NCBI GenBank assembly: GCA_029255105.1
Contig: JAQWWH010000016.1
Span: forward strand, 106,345 to 170,344
From: Flavimaricola sp.
Lineage (GTDB): Bacteria; Pseudomonadota; Alphaproteobacteria; Rhodobacterales; Rhodobacteraceae
DNA length: 64,000 nt
Reading direction: 5' to 3'
A program made the translations under genes and the position numbers. Below are positions 1 through 9,708 of the stretch, piece after piece (the first letter of the stretch is position 1; every line of letters begins with the position of its first letter). The notes beneath the pieces were generated by a model. The model did no database searches. It was given only the letters and a program-made list of their open reading frames with translations, and was not told the origin of the DNA.

Positions 1-222
1 GAAGGGGCCGTTGGTGGTTTTGGCAGTCACGTCGCCCAACTGCTGTCCGACGAAGGGGTTTTTGACGCAGGGCTGAAATTCCGGTCCATGGTCTTGCCCG
101 ACATCTTCATTGATCAGGCCGGACCCAAGGAGATGTATGCCGTTGCCGCCCTCAACGCCGAGGACATCGAGCGCAAAGTGCTTGAGGTGATGGGTGTAGG
201 CGTCATGACCCGGCGGGCCTGA
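1..222 (+). CDS. dxs: 1-deoxy-D-xylulose-5-phosphate synthase, C-terminal part (truncated by window edge)
   Basis: Frame 1 reads [15 protein letters not shown]...[22 protein letters not shown]...RKVLEVMG, typical DXS C-terminus; stop at 220-222. Confidence 0.85.
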   Translation, partial: EGAVGGFGSHVAQLLSDEGVFDAGLKFRSMVLPDIFIDQAGPKEMYAVAALNAEDIERKVLEVMGVGVMTRRA

Positions 223-272
223 CAAGACATGCTGTCCGGAGGACCCTCCGGTGGATCATTGATGAGGATGAA

Positions 273-989
273 ATGGCGGATACAGAACTGACCCATGCCG
301 AGATCGTAGAGATCCTTGAAGGGGTGACGACGGCGACATTGACCACTGTCCTTCTGAAGAAAGGGCTGCGCAACGTCTGGCTGCGCGGCACCCGGCCACT
401 GAACCCCGGACAGGTCAGGGTCGCGGGCCCTGTCTTTACCCTTCGCTTTGTTCCGGCCCGCGAGGACCTTGCCACACCGGAAAGCTGGTCGTCGCCCATC
501 TCGACCCGCGCTGCGATCGAGGCGATGCCGGAAGGCTGCATTGCCGTGGCCGATGCGATGGGGGTCACCGACGCGGGCATCTTTGGCGATATCCTGGCGG
601 CGCGTATGCAAAAGCGGGGCGTGGCGGCCCTGGTGACAGATGGGGTGATGCGCGATGCGGCGGGCGTTCTGTCCACCGAACTGCCCGTCTGGTGCGACGG
701 AGTGGCGGCCCCACCCTCGGTCGCGGGCCTGACGTTCGTGGGTTGGGAAGAGCCCATTGCATGCGGCGGTGTCGCCGTCATGCCCGGTGACTGGATCGTC
801 GCAGATGCGGACGGGGCGGTATTGATCCCGCAGGCCAAACTTGCCGCTGTCCTGGAAGAAGCGCCCGAGCAGGAGCGGATGGAAGCCTGGATCATGGAAG
901 AGGTCGGACGCGGCGTGTCCTTGCCCGGTCTTTATCCGATGAATGCTGAGACCAAGGCGCGATACGACACATTCAAAGCGAACGGCTAG
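273..989 (+). CDS. RraA / HMG-aldolase family protein
   Basis: 238-aa ORF with RraA-like VADAMGVTDAGIFGDILAARMQKRGVAALVTDGVMRD and DWIVADADGAVLIP motifs. Confidence 0.8.
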   Translation: MADTELTHAEIVEILEGVTTATLTTVLLKKGLRNVWLRGTRPLNPGQVRVAGPVFTLRFVPAREDLATPESWSSPISTRAAIEAMPEGCIAVADAMGVTDAGIFGDILAARMQKRGVAALVTDGVMRDAAGVLSTELPVWCDGVAAPPSVAGLTFVGWEEPIACGGVAVMPGDWIVADADGAVLIPQAKLAAVLEEAPEQERMEAWIMEEVGRGVSLPGLYPMNAETKARYDTFKANG

Positions 990-1044
990 GGCAGTAGCCT
1001 CCGGCGGGAATATTTAGGGCAAGAAAAAGCCCGCAAGTCAGCAC

Positions 1045-1824
1045 CTAGTCGCGTTCACGCTCAGACAGCCGGGCCTCGATCGCTTCGAGACGTGACAGTA
1101 CTTTGTCCCGGTATTCGTCGGTTGCGGCATTCGATTCTTCTGCATGGGCGTCCTGCATTGAATTGACGATCAGGCCGACCAGCAGGTTCACCACGGCGAA
1201 AGTGGTTACCATGATAAAGGGGATGAAGAAGGCCCAGGCCCATGAATAGGTCTCCATCACCGGGCGCACGATCCCCATCGACCAGCTTTCCAGGGTCATG
1301 ATCTGGAACAGGGAATAGGCTGAGCCGCCCAAGGTGCCGAACCATTCCGGAAAGGTTTGCCCGAAAAGTTTGGTCGCCATGACGGCCCCGATGTAGAAGA
1401 TGATCCCCATCAGCAGAAAGACGGAGCCCATGCCTGGTAGTGCCGTTATGAACCCTTCAACCACCCGTCGCAGTCGGGGCGCGACGGAGATGACGCGAAG
1501 TACCCGAAGGATCCGGAGCGCCCGCAAGACTGATAGCCCCTGTGTCGCCGGAACCAGCGAAATGCCGACGATGACGAAATCGAACAGGTTCCATGGATTG
1601 CGGAAAAAGCGGGGACCATAGGCAAATAGCTTGGCGAGGATTTCGACGACGAAGACCGTAAGGCACAACCGGTCGAGCAGGACAATAACGCCACCCGCGC
1701 CATCCATGACCACAGCGGATGTTTCAAGCCCAAGGATGATCGCGTTGAAAACGATGACCCCGATAATCGCATTCTTCACGATGTCCCGGTTAAGGATGCG
1801 GGCGGTTTTGGCGCGAAGCGTCAT
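1045..1824 (-). CDS. Bacterial voltage-gated sodium channel (NaChBac/BacNav-type ion transporter)
   Basis: Six-TM architecture; S4 LRALRILRVLRVISVAPRLRR; pore FQIMTLESWSMG; S6 VNLLVGLIVNSMQ; C-terminal coiled coil. Start placed at MTLRAKTARIL. Confidence 0.88.
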   Translation of the reverse strand: MTLRAKTARILNRDIVKNAIIGVIVFNAIILGLETSAVVMDGAGGVIVLLDRLCLTVFVVEILAKLFAYGPRFFRNPWNLFDFVIVGISLVPATQGLSVLRALRILRVLRVISVAPRLRRVVEGFITALPGMGSVFLLMGIIFYIGAVMATKLFGQTFPEWFGTLGGSAYSLFQIMTLESWSMGIVRPVMETYSWAWAFFIPFIMVTTFAVVNLLVGLIVNSMQDAHAEESNAATDEYRDKVLSRLEAIEARLSERERD

Positions 1825-1966
1825 GATCCCTCGGTGTTTGTCCCACTTCGTTTGAATATGGGGTGCTGTGGCCCGGCTGCAAGCGGTCACTGGCAAGCCG
1901 GATCTGTGGGTTGCACCAAGTTGCCCGCGCCGTGCAATGTCATGTCACTGTTGATGGAGGACTATT

Positions 1967-2668
1967 ATGCGGCCTGTTCTAGTCTTTCGTTGGATCGTGT
2001 TCCTGCTGGCCGCGGGTTACAGCCTGCGCATGATCGTCTTTGGGGGGTATGACGGATTTGGCGGACCTTTTCGCTTTCTGACGGTCTGGGCCCTTTTCGC
2101 CTCATTCTTTGCTGCAAGTCGCATGATCGCCCTAGAGGAGGGCCGGTCGACCTGCCGCTGGGATGGTTTCGTGGGGATGACGGCGGTTATCAACCTGATG
2201 GTCGTGTTCCTGTACTGGCGTCTTTATTTTGGCGACCCGACCTCGGTCACCAAAGATGGTGAATTGGGGGAATGGTGGCTGGAGTACTACCTTCATGCCC
2301 TTGGCCCCTTGCTGCAATGGATCGATGCCCTGTTCTTCCATCGGTCGTTCCGCCGCCCTTTGGCCTCGGTCGGTTGGATCGTGGGGCTGGTGGCCGTCTA
2401 TTTTGCCTGGATCGAGCTGGCCGTCGCGCCCTTGAACGATAGCCCGCAGGGCTCTGTCACAAGCGGCTTGCCATACCGTTTCCTCAACAGCATGGACTGG
2501 CCCGAAAGGGCGCAGTTCTATATCACGAATGTCGGTGTCGGCCTTGGGGTTCTGGCGGCGTTTTGTGTCCTGGCCTGGGTCATTCGCCGTCTTGTTCCAA
2601 GGCGAGAAGTGCCGCGAGGCCGGCCCGATAGTCGGGATAAAGCAGCGTCACGCCAAGCTCTTCCTTGA
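1967..2668 (+). CDS. Multi-TM membrane protein, Pr6Pr-like
   Basis: Hydrophobic 233-aa ORF with ~6 TM segments and a WWLEYYLHALGPLLQWIDALFF motif; Arg-rich tail overlaps the convergent gene. Confidence 0.6.
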   Translation: MRPVLVFRWIVFLLAAGYSLRMIVFGGYDGFGGPFRFLTVWALFASFFAASRMIALEEGRSTCRWDGFVGMTAVINLMVVFLYWRLYFGDPTSVTKDGELGEWWLEYYLHALGPLLQWIDALFFHRSFRRPLASVGWIVGLVAVYFAWIELAVAPLNDSPQGSVTSGLPYRFLNSMDWPERAQFYITNVGVGLGVLAAFCVLAWVIRRLVPRREVPRGRPDSRDKAASRQALP

Positions 2669-3437
2669 TCCGCCTGTTCGAGACCTTTTTGCTTTCGGCA
2701 TAAAAGCTTCGGGCCATGGGCGTCATCTCGGCAGTATCAAAGTCTTCGGCGGGGGGAATGGGCAGGCCAAGAAGTTCGGCCGCGTGGCCGATCACGTCCT
2801 CGGGCGGGGCAGGATCGTCGTCGCAGACGTTGTAGGCAGCACCCGGATTGGGCCGCCGGATCGAGGCCCAGAGAACCTGTGCTATGTCCTCTACATGGGT
2901 GCGCGAAAAGACCTGACCGGATTTGAGGATCCGCCGCGCCGTGCCGTCGCGCACCTTTGCAAAGGGTCCGCGTCCGGGGCCGTAGATCCCGGCCAACCGG
3001 AAAATGTGCAGGGGCAGCCCCGGTATGGCGCCCCAGGCGGCCTCTGCGGCCACGCGGGCCTTGCCGCGCACGGTAGCAGGCGTCAGGGGGCTGTTCTCAT
3101 CCACCCAGCCGCCTGCATGGTCTCCGTAGACGCCGGTCGTGGACAGGTAACCCACCCATTTGAACTGTTCAGCCCGCTCTGCAATCGCCTCCTCAAGCTC
3201 TCTCAGGACCGGGTCCCCATCCGCGTCTGGGGCGGCGGATATCAGGAGGTGGGTTGCCGCGTTCAATGCCGGCAGCATGTCCGCGCCGGGCCAAACCCGG
3301 GGCTCTGTCCCTGCGGCCAGAAGCTCGGCCGCCTTGTCCTGCGACCGGGTTGTCCCGATCACCCGCCAGTCATTGGGCAGGAGCTGGGTCAGCGCCCGGG
3401 CGGAGTATCCGTGTCCAAAGGAAAGCAGCGTCGTCAT
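2580..3437 (-). CDS. SDR/NAD-dependent epimerase family protein (YeeZ-like)
   Basis: N-terminal LLSFGHGYSARAL, YLSTTGVYGDHAGGWVDE, IFRLAGIYGPGRGPF motifs; start at MTTLLSFGHG. Confidence 0.8.
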   Translation of the reverse strand: MTTLLSFGHGYSARALTQLLPNDWRVIGTTRSQDKAAELLAAGTEPRVWPGADMLPALNAATHLLISAAPDADGDPVLRELEEAIAERAEQFKWVGYLSTTGVYGDHAGGWVDENSPLTPATVRGKARVAAEAAWGAIPGLPLHIFRLAGIYGPGRGPFAKVRDGTARRILKSGQVFSRTHVEDIAQVLWASIRRPNPGAAYNVCDDDPAPPEDVIGHAAELLGLPIPPAEDFDTAEMTPMARSFYAESKKVSNRRIKEELGVTLLYPDYRAGLAALLALEQDGE

Positions 3438-3498
3438 GCCCCTGTCTCGCCCGTCTCTGCCCGGTTGGCAAGATGGGGCGTTTGGAGAAGAATGGTGT

Positions 3499-4152
3499 AT
3501 GACCGGACCAGACCCCAAATCCGACCCTCAACCGGATCCGAGCCTTCAGGCAGCCTATGACCTGGACAGTCCCGAAAGGGTTATCCGCCTCTACGAGGCC
3601 TGGGCCGAAAGCTATGACGGAACCTTTGCTGCCGCGATGGACTACCAGTTGCCAGCCCGCGTGGCAGAGGCGTTTGACCGCGCGGGTGGCCGGGGGCCAG
3701 TACTGGACGTGGGGGCGGGAACCGGCCTTGTGGCCGAGAGACTGGTGGAACTGGGGTTCGGACTGGTGGACGGTACCGATTTTTCCGAAGAGATGCTGGA
3801 GGTGGCCCGCCGGAAAGAGCTTTACCAGCGGGTGTTTCATGGGGATGTGATGGGGCGGCTGGACTGTCCGGACGACGCCTATGGTGGGGTCGTCAGCGCG
3901 GGGACCTTTACCCACGGCCACGTCGGCCCGGAGGCCTTGCCAGAGCTTTTGCGGGTGGCCTTGCCCGGTGCGGTCTTTGCCCTTTCCATCAATGCCGAGC
4001 ATTACGAGGCCAAGGGCTTTGGCCCCGCCTTTCGGGATCTCGAAGGTCAGATCACTGATTTGCGTTTGCCGGAGGTCAAGATTTATGGGCAGCAGGCGAA
4101 GGGCCCTCATGCCAATGATCTTGGACGGGTTGCGGTGTTTCGAAAGGCTTAG
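3499..4152 (+). CDS. Class I SAM-dependent methyltransferase
   Basis: VLDVGAGTGLVAERL SAM motif; start ATG at 3499. Confidence 0.8.
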   Translation: MTGPDPKSDPQPDPSLQAAYDLDSPERVIRLYEAWAESYDGTFAAAMDYQLPARVAEAFDRAGGRGPVLDVGAGTGLVAERLVELGFGLVDGTDFSEEMLEVARRKELYQRVFHGDVMGRLDCPDDAYGGVVSAGTFTHGHVGPEALPELLRVALPGAVFALSINAEHYEAKGFGPAFRDLEGQITDLRLPEVKIYGQQAKGPHANDLGRVAVFRKA

Positions 4153-4279
4153 CCGGCCAAAACCGCCTGTTTGACTGGATACGCCAGTCAGGCGGGGGCC
4201 AGCGCCGGCCGCAGTTTGCGCTTGCCTTACTGTGAGGTTTGTTTATCGCAATGGGCATAAACATAACACATGCAGGCAA

Positions 4280-5314
4280 ATGACCCAGACAACTCAGACC
4301 ACCCAGTCCGCGACTGGACCCAAATCAGCGCGCGACTGGGTCTCGGTATTGGCTCACTACCGCGAACCCAACGAATGGCGCAGCTTTTTTGAACTTGGGG
4401 TAAGCATCGTCCCGTTCTTTCTTCTTTGGGGCCTGGCATGGTGGGCGTTGTCATATAGCTACCTACTTACCTTGGCCATTTCTGTCGTAAACGCTGCGTT
4501 CCTGTTGCGCATGTTCACCATTCAGCACGATTGCGGCCATGGTTCGCTGTTTCGCAACCGGGTGCTAAGCGACTGGATCGGGCGAGTCATCGGGGTCTTT
4601 ACCCTGACACCCTATGATGTCTGGCGGCGGACCCATTCGGTGCACCACAGCGCTGCGGGCAACCTTGCCAAACGTGGGATGGGTGATGTTCACACCCTCA
4701 CAGTTGCGGAATACAAAAGCCGGTCTTGGATCCACCGCATGCGGTATCGCTTGTATCGGCATCCATTCACCCTTTTTGTGCTTGGCCCGGGCTACCTGTT
4801 CTTCTTGCAGAACCGGATCCCGCTTGGCCTGATGTCGACCGTCAAATACTGGGTCAGCGCGATGGCGACGAACCTTGCGATCGTCACGGCCCTGACTGCG
4901 ATCTGGTACTTTGGCGGCCTGATGCCGGTTCTTCTCATCTTCCTGCCTTCGACCTTGATTGCGGCGACCGCTGGCGTCTGGCTGTTTTATGTCCAGCATC
5001 AGTTCGAAGAGACGATCTGGGATAAGGATGAAGACTGGCAGCTACATGACGCTGCCCTGCATGGCAGCTCACATTATGTCTTGCCGCCCGTGTTGCAGTG
5101 GTTCAGCGCCAACATCGGCATCCACCACGTCCACCACCTTTACAGCCGCATCCCGTTTTACCGGTTGACCGAGGTGTTGCGAGACCACAAGGAACTGGCA
5201 ACCGGCAACCGCATGACCGTGCGCGAAAGCCTGGCCTGCGCCCGGCTTCATCTGTGGGACGAGAAAAGCAAACGGCTTTTGTCCTTTGCCCAGGCCCGCT
5301 CGCTGTCAGCCTAA
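4280..5314 (+). CDS. Fatty acid desaturase family protein
   Basis: His boxes HDCGHGS, HSVHH, HHVHH and TM segments. Confidence 0.85.
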   Translation: MTQTTQTTQSATGPKSARDWVSVLAHYREPNEWRSFFELGVSIVPFFLLWGLAWWALSYSYLLTLAISVVNAAFLLRMFTIQHDCGHGSLFRNRVLSDWIGRVIGVFTLTPYDVWRRTHSVHHSAAGNLAKRGMGDVHTLTVAEYKSRSWIHRMRYRLYRHPFTLFVLGPGYLFFLQNRIPLGLMSTVKYWVSAMATNLAIVTALTAIWYFGGLMPVLLIFLPSTLIAATAGVWLFYVQHQFEETIWDKDEDWQLHDAALHGSSHYVLPPVLQWFSANIGIHHVHHLYSRIPFYRLTEVLRDHKELATGNRMTVRESLACARLHLWDEKSKRLLSFAQARSLSA

Positions 5315-6480
5315 GGGCTGACGGCGGCCCCTTTGATCCGGGTCATCAGGCGAAAGACGCCCAGCGCCGGGATACAGGCGATCAGCAAGGCCGAGCCAAA
5401 GAGGAAGGTGACCCCGGCCTCTCCGGCCCGGTCCGCAAGGGCTCCGGCAATAGCGGGTCCAGCCATCATCAAAGCATAGTAGATTGAAAAGAACACACCC
5501 ATGCCAAGGGCGCGGGTTTCTGGCCGCAGGATCACGGCAGGCAGGGTCATGATCGGGCCGGCCCCCAGTCCAAAGAAGAACCCGGCCACACTCAGCGCGA
5601 TCGTGATGCCCCATGCCGGCGCGTAAAGGGCGACGGGTAATAGGGCTGAATAGCCAATCAGGCTGATCAGGATGACGGTGTCGCGGCGTCCGGTCCGGTC
5701 AGCGATGATCCCGCCAAGGGGCAGGGCAATCGCGGTGGCGATGACAAAGATGCTGGTCGTCGAACTTGCCGCCGTCAGGGACCATCCCCGCTCGCTCAGG
5801 ACCGACGGTCCAAAGGCAAACACCATCGCCAGACCGACGTTGTAAAGCGCCCAGATCGTGCTGGCGAGGGTCAGGGTGATGATCGGGAACCCTGCTCCAC
5901 CCATGACAGCCGCCGGTTGCGAGGTGGTAGGCGGGGTCTGGTAGAGCAGGGCAAACGCCACCAGTGCAATGCCGATGATCCCGATGACAAAAGCCCAGAC
6001 CCCGGTAAGACCCCCGGTAGTGGCCACGCTTGGCAAGACCAGAAGGGCCAGCGCGATGCCGACCGGCCATGAGTTGATGAAGATCCCCATCGCGGTCGAG
6101 ATTTCGCGCCCGGCAAACCAGTCCACCAGCATCTTGGTCATGATGACGTTTATGATGACGCCACCGACACCCCCGATGACCCGGCCTGCCATCAACCAGC
6201 CCCATGTCGGGGCCAGAGCGATCATGACGACCCCGATCAGCATCAGAACCATGCTCAGCATCACAATCCGCTTGTCACCAAACCGCGCAGCGATGGCCCC
6301 GCCGGGGATGGCGACCACGATGCCCGGGGCAAGGTAAAGACCGATCAGCCAGCCCATATCGGCCAGGCTGACGCCGTAGGTCTCGGCGATCAGGGGTGAT
6401 ACCGCTCCAACGGACTGGAACTGAAACGCCATTGTCAGGCGTGCTGTGAACAACACGGCAAGGATGGTCCAGCGACTCAT
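5311..6480 (-). CDS. MFS transporter (CynX/NimT-like)
   Basis: 12-TM hydrophobic ORF, GGAIAARFGDKRIVMLSMVLM and RALGMGVFFSIYYALMMAGP motifs. Confidence 0.8.
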   Translation of the reverse strand: MSRWTILAVLFTARLTMAFQFQSVGAVSPLIAETYGVSLADMGWLIGLYLAPGIVVAIPGGAIAARFGDKRIVMLSMVLMLIGVVMIALAPTWGWLMAGRVIGGVGGVIINVIMTKMLVDWFAGREISTAMGIFINSWPVGIALALLVLPSVATTGGLTGVWAFVIGIIGIALVAFALLYQTPPTTSQPAAVMGGAGFPIITLTLASTIWALYNVGLAMVFAFGPSVLSERGWSLTAASSTTSIFVIATAIALPLGGIIADRTGRRDTVILISLIGYSALLPVALYAPAWGITIALSVAGFFFGLGAGPIMTLPAVILRPETRALGMGVFFSIYYALMMAGPAIAGALADRAGEAGVTFLFGSALLIACIPALGVFRLMTRIKGAAVSP

Positions 6481-6602
6481 GGCATGGAATGCTCCGGATC
6501 AGACCACCGGAAATCGGGTGGCCCTGTGTGACACTATGCCCAAAGATACTTGGCTGCGAAGGGGCTTTGCGCAAGCATCAGATCGGTAGAAGGGCGTGGT
6601 TC

Positions 6603-7385
6603 CTAGCGACCCTTCCAAACCGGATCCCGCTTTTCGGCAAAGGCCTTGGCGCCCTCTTTCTGGTCCTCGCTCGAATAGAGCAGGTCAACGGTAGCAAACT
6701 GGCGCTTGGTGATGCGGTTGAGGGCGTCCTGAAACCGCATGTCCTCGGCCTCGCGAACGACCTCCTTGATCGCGGCATAGACGAGGGGAGGGCCAGAAGC
6801 GAGAAGGCGGGCGAGATCCCATGCCTTTGGCAGAAGGTCCTCGGGCGTGGTGATCTCTTTGAGAAGGCCCCAGTGCAGGGCCTCTTGCGCATCGAACCAG
6901 CGACCGGTCAGCAAAAGGTCCATCGCGACGTGGTAGGGAATGCGTTTGGGCAATTTGATCGAGGCGGCATCGGCCACGGTGCCCGAACGGATTTCGGGCA
7001 GGGCAAAGGTCGCGTTGTCGGATGCCAGGATCAGATCGCAGGACAAGGCCAGCTCAAGCCCGCCGCCACAACAGATGCCATTAACGGCGCAGATGACCGG
7101 CTTGTTCATCTGGGGCAGCTCCTGCAAGCCGCCAAAGCCGCCGATGCCGTAGTCGCCATCAACGGCGTCGCCCCCGGCGGCGGCCTTCAGGTCCCACCCG
7201 GGGCAAAAGAACTTGTCACCCTCAGCGCGCAGAATGCAGAGCCTCAGGTCGCTGTCATCGCGAAACGCCCGGAAGGTCTCTCCCATGATCCGCGAGGTTG
7301 CCAGGTCGATGGCGTTCGCCTTGGGACGGTCAAGCGTCACCTCAAGGATCGGACCTTCGGTGCGGGTTCGGATGGGTAAGGTCAT
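6603..7385 (-). CDS. Enoyl-CoA hydratase/isomerase family (CaiD-like)
   Basis: Crotonase fold motifs PVICAVNGICCGGGLELALSCDLILAS; start MTLPIRTRTEG overlaps the upstream stop (ATGA). Confidence 0.82.
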   Translation of the reverse strand: MTLPIRTRTEGPILEVTLDRPKANAIDLATSRIMGETFRAFRDDSDLRLCILRAEGDKFFCPGWDLKAAAGGDAVDGDYGIGGFGGLQELPQMNKPVICAVNGICCGGGLELALSCDLILASDNATFALPEIRSGTVADAASIKLPKRIPYHVAMDLLLTGRWFDAQEALHWGLLKEITTPEDLLPKAWDLARLLASGPPLVYAAIKEVVREAEDMRFQDALNRITKRQFATVDLLYSSEDQKEGAKAFAEKRDPVWKGR

Positions 7386-9403
7386 GGGGCAATCCGGATC
7401 AGGGCGTCGACAGCAACGGCGCGGGTGGGGGTACACAGAAGCGGGTTCACCTCAACTTCGGCCAGTCGGTCTGCATTGGCAAGGACATAGGACTGAATGG
7501 CGTCTATCGCGGTCAAAACGGCCTCCATGTTGGCGGCCGGCTTGCCCCGGAACCCGGCAAACAAGGGCGCGATCCGCAGGCGGCCGAGGGCCTCTGTCAG
7601 GGCGGGACGGCTGGCGGGGACCAGAACCGAAGCGCTGTCCTGCAGGATCTCGGTCAGGGTTCCGCCTGCTGCGAGGGTCAGGACAAAACCATGGGCAGGA
7701 TCGCGGACGACTCCGACCAGAAGCTCGGCCACGGCCCCGGTAACCATCTCTTCCAGAAGGAATGATTGTGCCTCTATGCCTTGCGCCGCATCGATTGCCG
7801 ACTGGGTGTCGGTCAGACCCAGAACGACGGCCCCCGCTTCGGACTTGTGGGCCAGCCCTTCTCCCTTGAGCACAAACGGAGTGGGCAAAGCCCCGGCCGC
7901 CAAAGCGACGGCTGCGACAGACAGGGCGCGCCGGCTGGTCGGGACAGGCATGCCAAAGGCCGCAAGGGCAGACTTGGCCTCGGCCTCTGTCAGGGTGGTC
8001 GTCTGACGCTCGTGACCCGGCAGAAGCAAATCGTCGCCCAGATCCGTGGGGTTCTTGGCCACCGCGGCGGCGATTGCTGCAAAACTCTCTGACAATCCGT
8101 TCATCGGGACGACGCCTCCTGCAATCAGGGTCGCGGCCACGGATTCTGGCATCAGTTCGGGAAGGCTCGCCACCATGGCAGTCGGGCGACCAGTCCGCTT
8201 GCGGGTGGCGAGAGCCGCGGCCACGACGTGATCCCAGTCGGCCGGATCACAACGGTCGGCGCGGGGAAAGTCGACGATGAGACAGGTCAGCTTGATGGCT
8301 GGGTCGGCCATGGCCGAAAAGGCGTCCGTCATGGCCGCTTCATCTCGCCAGATGTAAGTGTGATAGTCCAATGGATTCGCCAAAGTCACTTTGGGCCCCA
8401 AAGCTGCGAACAGGGCATCGCGCTGGCTTTGGTTCAGGGTGGGAAAGCGCAGACCCTTCTGGCCCCCAAGATCCGCCGCCAGACTGGCCTCCCCCCCAGA
8501 ACAGCTGATGGAGGCGATGTCGGGGGATGGCAGGGGGCCAACCACATGCAGGAACTTGAGGGTCTCGATCAGTGTGGCAAGGTCATCGACCCGTGGAATA
8601 CCAAGCCGGTGCAGAAGAGCCCCGGCTCCGGCATCGCCTCCGGCAAGGGAAGCGGTATGCGAGATTGTGGCAGCCTGCGCCTCAGCGCTGCGACCGACTT
8701 TGAGGGCCACCAGGGGCACCGACTTCTCCCGCGCCTTGCGGGCGAGTGTCTGCCATTGATCGAGGTCGCCAAAGCCCTCGACATGCAACCCGATCGCCGT
8801 GACCCGCGGGTCGTCCAGCAGGCCCAGGGCTGCCTCAGCCTGCGAGATCTGAGCCTGGTTGCCGCAGGTCAAAACATAGGCCAGGGGCAGACCCCGGTTC
8901 TGCATGGTCAGGTTGATGGCGATGTTCGACGATTGCGTAAGGATCGCCACTCCGCTGCTGACCGGGACACAACCATGCTGATCAGGCCAGAGCAACGCGC
9001 CATCGAGGGCATTGATCATCCCATAGCAGTTTGGACCAAGGATAGGCATTTCACCCGCGCCCTGCAGAAGCAAATGGTGCAAGGCCGTGCCATCTTCGAC
9101 CTCTGCAAATCCGCTTGCAAAGCAGACGGCCCCCCCAGCGCCGCTGATCGAAAGGGCGGCCACGGCCTCTACCGTCGCTTCACGGTTTATGCCGATGAAA
9201 CTGGCATCAGGCGGCGACGGCAAAGCCTCCAGTGATGCGAAGGCTGGCTGTCCTGCTATCTCTGCCCGGCTTGGATGTACCGGCCAAACGGGTCCTGGAA
9301 ACCCGGCTTTGCGAAGTTGAGAAATAACTGCAACGCACCACGCACCGCCACCGATCACAGCGATAGAGGTCGGGCGAAGCAAACGAGACAGGTCGCGCTG
9401 CAT
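7382..9403 (-). CDS. ADP-forming acyl-CoA synthetase / acetate--CoA ligase family protein
   Basis: 673 aa; RPTSIAVIGGG CoA-binding start, PILGPNCYGMIN, ISHTASLAG active-site region, C-terminal ATP-grasp (PFVLKGEGLAHKSEAGAVVLGL). Confidence 0.85.
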   Translation of the reverse strand: MQRDLSRLLRPTSIAVIGGGAWCVAVISQLRKAGFPGPVWPVHPSRAEIAGQPAFASLEALPSPPDASFIGINREATVEAVAALSISGAGGAVCFASGFAEVEDGTALHHLLLQGAGEMPILGPNCYGMINALDGALLWPDQHGCVPVSSGVAILTQSSNIAINLTMQNRGLPLAYVLTCGNQAQISQAEAALGLLDDPRVTAIGLHVEGFGDLDQWQTLARKAREKSVPLVALKVGRSAEAQAATISHTASLAGGDAGAGALLHRLGIPRVDDLATLIETLKFLHVVGPLPSPDIASISCSGGEASLAADLGGQKGLRFPTLNQSQRDALFAALGPKVTLANPLDYHTYIWRDEAAMTDAFSAMADPAIKLTCLIVDFPRADRCDPADWDHVVAAALATRKRTGRPTAMVASLPELMPESVAATLIAGGVVPMNGLSESFAAIAAAVAKNPTDLGDDLLLPGHERQTTTLTEAEAKSALAAFGMPVPTSRRALSVAAVALAAGALPTPFVLKGEGLAHKSEAGAVVLGLTDTQSAIDAAQGIEAQSFLLEEMVTGAVAELLVGVVRDPAHGFVLTLAAGGTLTEILQDSASVLVPASRPALTEALGRLRIAPLFAGFRGKPAANMEAVLTAIDAIQSYVLANADRLAEVEVNPLLCTPTRAVAVDALIRIAP

Positions 9404-9435
9404 GTCAGTGGTCCGGTGTTGGTGGAGGCCGAAGA

Positions 9436-9468
9436 CCCTCCGGGGGGGATATTTTAGATCCGAAGAAG
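9436..9468 (+). repeat. Dispersed intergenic repeat, copy B (ccctccgggggggatattttagatccgaagaag)
   Basis: Shares GGGATATTTTNGATCCGAAGAAG core with 22064-22095 and related copies. Confidence 0.65.
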
Positions 9469-9545
9469 TAAGGATCCGTTAGTTTTGATTTGCCATGGTG
9501 CAAGAGCGGTACAGGCGGGGACGCCGATGACCGCATCCGAAGAAG

Positions 9546-9573
9546 CCCCCCGCAATCACTGTCTTGCGGGGGG
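9546..9573. terminator. GC-rich hairpin CCCCCCGCAA-N8-TTGCGGGGGG
   Basis: Perfect 10-bp inverted repeat in the gap between the acyl-CoA dehydrogenase and CoA synthetase genes. Confidence 0.5.
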
Positions 9574-9590
9574 TGGCACGGCCGATTGCG

Positions 9591-9615
9591 TCTTCGGATT
9601 AGAAGTATCCCGAGG
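9591..9615 (-). repeat. Dispersed intergenic repeat, copy C (inverted: cctcgggatacttctaatccgaaga)
   Basis: Reverse complement matches GGGATACTTNTNATCCGAAGA core; flanked by hairpins AGGGCCGCAGGCCCT and GGGGGGCTGGCCCCCC. Confidence 0.55.
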
Positions 9616-9708
9616 GGACAGGGCCGCAGGCCCTGGGGGGGCTGGCCCCCCTTGGCGGCTGAAGCCGAATATTGTCCTGCCTTTGGCGTTGCCATGGTTG
9701 CGCTGGGC

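Noticed and set aside
2529-3560. 343-aa plus-strand ORF
   Set aside because: Mostly antisense to the epimerase gene; no recognisable domain.
4162-4195. Hairpin ccgcctg...gactgg-atac-gccagtcaggcgg between methyltransferase and desaturase genes
   Set aside because: No T-tract on the coding strand; too weak to call as a terminator.
8228-9235. 335-aa plus-strand ORF
   Set aside because: Antisense shadow of the ADP-forming acyl-CoA synthetase.
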